The notes under the pieces are model-generated. The model had not been told where the DNA came from. It saw only the letters and a program-made list of their open reading frames with translations, and ran no database searches. From contig NZ_JASZ02000015.1 of NCBI RefSeq assembly GCF_000735695.2, forward strand, positions 1-53,085: a stretch of DNA of 53,085 bases, written 5' to 3'. This DNA comes from Kaistella haifensis DSM 19056 (lineage in GTDB: Bacteria > Bacteroidota > Bacteroidia > Flavobacteriales > Weeksellaceae). Made by a program: the position numbers and the translations under genes. Below are positions 51,020-53,085 of this stretch, piece after piece; position 1 is the first letter of the stretch; each line of letters opens with the position of its first letter.

Positions 51020-51572
51020 CATTCTGACTAACGTTAAATTTTAATATTGTGATTTCAATATCTCTGTCAGTCAATCCAAATTTAGTGTTTTGTTTTTGAA
51101 TTCTTTTGGCTGCAGCAATTTTTCTTTTCTCGTCAAGAAAAAGGTAGGTTGAAGGTGGTTGGTAGCTTTGACTTTTCACAAGCATTTTCCAGATGATGAC
51201 GGTGAGTTAACGGGCCAGAGCGGAGACAGCGGTTGCTCTTCCTTTTTTGTAGTTCAGTCTTTAGAAAAAATCTGCCAACCAGCCTTCTTTGAGATTGCCG
51301 ATGGCATTGGCGGTGTTTCGAATAGCAATTTTGAGCCTTGAACTTCCTTTGGGGATGTGGTTGGACAGAACTTTGCCTCCGCTTATCTTGTTGTTTGTGG
51401 CGAGCCGTAGTCAGGCCGTGAACTGTTTAGCAGTGGGGAATTTTCTAATACCGTCTAATCCAATTTCAGCGATAAGGGTCATAATCAATCCCTCACTTAC
51501 CCCTTCAATACCCATCAGATCTACACCTTCGAAGTATTGGTAAGCAAGAAAATTTATATCCGTTTGGCTTAC
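51000..51572 (-). pseudogene. IS110-family transposase remnant (C-terminal part)
   Basis: The reverse strand encodes the C-terminal half of an IS110/IS116-type transposase, read from about 51570: FEGVDLMGIEGVSEGLIMTL, IRKFPTAKQF, NNKISGGKVLSNHIPKG, YKKGRATAVSALAR and TVIIWKMLVKSQSY. Three stop codons interrupt the frame (after KQFTA, WLADFF and SALAR), so it is dead. The N-terminal part is missing because the IS21-type element begins directly at its upstream side. This explains the otherwise odd 700 bases after the PIN gene. Confidence 0.8.
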
Positions 51573-51590
51573 TGTAAACTTCGGTGATAT

Positions 51591-51670
51591 TGACCACCCA
51601 GTTTCAATTTAAACTGACCACCTAAGTTCGGTTTAAACTGACCACCTAATTTCGGAGTAAGTTGACCACC
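51591..51670. repeat. IS21-type terminal repeats
   Basis: TGACCACC occurs at 51591, 51615, 51639 and 51663, an exact 24-base period, with TTCGG or related text between copies. IS21-family ends carry such multiple transposase binding sites. They mark the outer end of the istA/istB element. Confidence 0.8.
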
Positions 51671-51733
51671 CCTTTTTTCATTCAATGAACTGCTTTTTTC
51701 ATGTGCTAATGTTGGTTCAAATTTAGATAAAAA

Positions 51734-52471
51734 TTACTGTTTGTTGATGCGTTTCTTTTTTCTCATCGATTCGCCCTGAAGTTCCAGTCGGTGAGATTGG
51801 TGGATAAGGCGGTCCAGAATGGCATCGGCAATGGTTTTTTCACCGATGATGTCGTACCATCCCGGTACGGGGATCTGCGAAGTAACGATCACAGAGCCGT
51901 TGTTGTGGCGGTCTTCGATGATTCCAAGCAGGGCGATTCTGTTCTGCCCGTCTAATGGCTGAAGGCCGAAGTCATCGAGGATAATCACGTCTTGGCGCTG
52001 TATTTTTGCCAGTTCACGCAAGTAGGAGCCATCTGCCTTAGCCATCTTTAATTTGACAAAAAGTTTCGAGGTATTGAAGTAATTCACCTTATAGCCTTCA
52101 ATGCAGGCTTGGTAACCAAGGGCTGTGCCCAGGTAGCTTTTGCCTACACCTGTGCTTCCCGTGATGAGGATATTCTCGTTTTTCTCTACAAATTCGCAAC
52201 CCGCAAGTCGCAGTACAAGAGTGCGGTCGAGGTTTCGGGAACTCTCGAAGCTGATTTCCTCGATGCTGGATTTGTAGTGGAACTTGGCGTTCTTAATGCT
52301 TCTCTCGATGCGTCTGTTGTGTCTTTCGTCCCATTCGGCATCTACAAGCATCGAGACAAACTCATCGATGGTGTAATGATCGGTTTTTGCGCTTTCAACC
52401 GCGGCCTGGAAGGAACTGTGCATGCCGTGGAGCTGCATCTGTTTCATTTTGGTAAGGGTGGGCTCGTTCAT
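51734..52471 (-). CDS. istB: IstB-like transposition helper ATPase
   Basis: A 245-residue AAA+ ATPase that helps the IS21 transposase IstA select targets. It begins MNEPTLTKMKQMQLHGMHSS, has Walker A GSTGVGKS (105-112), Walker B VIILDDFG (Asp166-Asp167), VIVTSQIPVPGWYDIIG and ends LIHQSHRLELQGESMRKKKR, all typical of IstB. It is full length. Its partner istA lies upstream on the same strand but is cut. Confidence 0.92.
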   Translation of the reverse strand: MNEPTLTKMKQMQLHGMHSSFQAAVESAKTDHYTIDEFVSMLVDAEWDERHNRRIERSIKNAKFHYKSSIEEISFESSRNLDRTLVLRLAGCEFVEKNENILITGSTGVGKSYLGTALGYQACIEGYKVNYFNTSKLFVKLKMAKADGSYLRELAKIQRQDVIILDDFGLQPLDGQNRIALLGIIEDRHNNGSVIVTSQIPVPGWYDIIGEKTIADAILDRLIHQSHRLELQGESMRKKKRINKQ

Positions 52472-52508
52472 AATTTGAATGATCTTTAAGTGTTATTTTT
52501 GTTACTTG

Positions 52509-52758
52509 TTACTTGTTACTTTTCTCTTGCTTCTTGATTCTCGATTCCTGTTTGCCATCAGTTGTAATAATGTTTTCCGCGGATATTGGCGTGTTCGGGA
52601 AGCTGGTTTTCGCCGGGCTGTTCTTCCTCGGGGTTGCGCTGATCCAGATTGTTTCCAAAATCCTTTCAATGGCTTTGTAGCTGAAGTTTTCGAACTCCAG
52701 ACCTCGCCTGCAGGCGTTGATCAGGCGTTCTCTGCCCACCCTTTTCTCAAAACTAAAT
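52509..52758 (-). pseudogene. istA: IstA transposase, C-terminal fragment
   Basis: The reverse strand encodes the last ~80 residues of an IS21-family IstA (SFEKRVGRERLINACRRG, LEFENFSYKAIERIL and a basic tail). The frame runs directly into the end of the IS5/DUF772-like element at 52758-52759, which therefore removed the catalytic domain. IstB alone cannot transpose the element. Confidence 0.8.

Positions 52759-53085
<327 letters not shown>

Larger units (their letters stand above)
51573..52758 (-). mobile_element. IS21-type element, interrupted
   Basis: The element end near 51573 carries four TGACCACC repeats at exact 24-base spacing, typical of IS21-family termini. It encodes complete IstB (51734-52471) and only the C-terminal end of IstA (52509-52758), where a second insertion sequence begins. 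Its other end is lost or outside the window. It lies inside the IS110 remnant. Between istB and istA is a short run of TTACTTG repeats (52500-52518). Confidence 0.75.

Noticed and set aside
52500..52518. Short TTACTTG tandem repeat
   Set aside because: Three 7-base units between istB and istA are probably slippage within the element and show no further structure.

Overview
The window looks like accessory DNA of a Flavobacteriia bacterium, most likely a Chryseobacterium/Elizabethkingia relative. The reasons are two GLPGLI-family secreted proteins, a Bacteroidetes-type conjugative transfer operon (TraE/F/G/J/K/M/N), AT-rich coding DNA, and TAnnTTTG-like promoter elements. No tRNA, rRNA, CRISPR array, integrase or replication initiator was found.

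Layout. (1) 1-320: the 5' end of an IS5/DUF772-like insertion sequence reading out of the window. (2) 321-11704: AT-rich cargo. It holds a PD-(D/E)XK-like gene cut by the IS, a stand-alone EndoU toxin domain fused up against a beheaded gene, small secreted proteins, two GLPGLI proteins (one frameshifted) and a 1451-residue Avs-like STAND NTPase with an Mrr-like nuclease head. (3) 11705-12446: a non-coding block with a ~22-bp degenerate repeat array, hairpins and a ~42-bp direct repeat, a plausible oriT/control region. (4) 12447-39580: a higher-GC conjugation block. It runs from a MobC-like accessory protein, MOBP relaxase and ParA through TraE/F/G, three VirB5-like small paralogs, TraJ/K/M/N, the coupling protein, an M23 peptidase and a RadC/JAB protein to a lipoprotein and a methylase-helicase. 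TraG carries an inserted J-domain. TraJ and the methylase-helicase are each split by a 1-nt frameshift, and the lipoprotein has an in-frame stop. (5) 39581-51019: an AT-rich defence island. It contains AbiEi/AbiEii, then a tightly packed five-gene operon (DNA methyltransferase, HerA-like ATPase, NurA-like nuclease, HNH-AAA15 fusion, separate HNH nuclease), then a module of a STAS-HATPase protein, a DUF4325 STAS-like protein and a PIN nuclease. (6) 51000-53085: nested insertion sequences, with an IS110 transposase remnant interrupted by an IS21-type element (istB whole, istA cut), itself interrupted by a second IS5/DUF772-like copy.

How it works together. The relaxase and accessory protein would nick and process DNA, the coupling protein would pass it to a type IV channel energised by TraG, and the M23 enzyme would open the wall. 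Defence genes ride on both sides. The strongest candidates for an undescribed system are the MTase-HerA-NurA-HNH/AAA-HNH operon, the STAS/kinase-like/PIN module and the J-domain TraG. Four single-nucleotide frameshifts, three of them in short homopolymers, may be real decay or assembly error.
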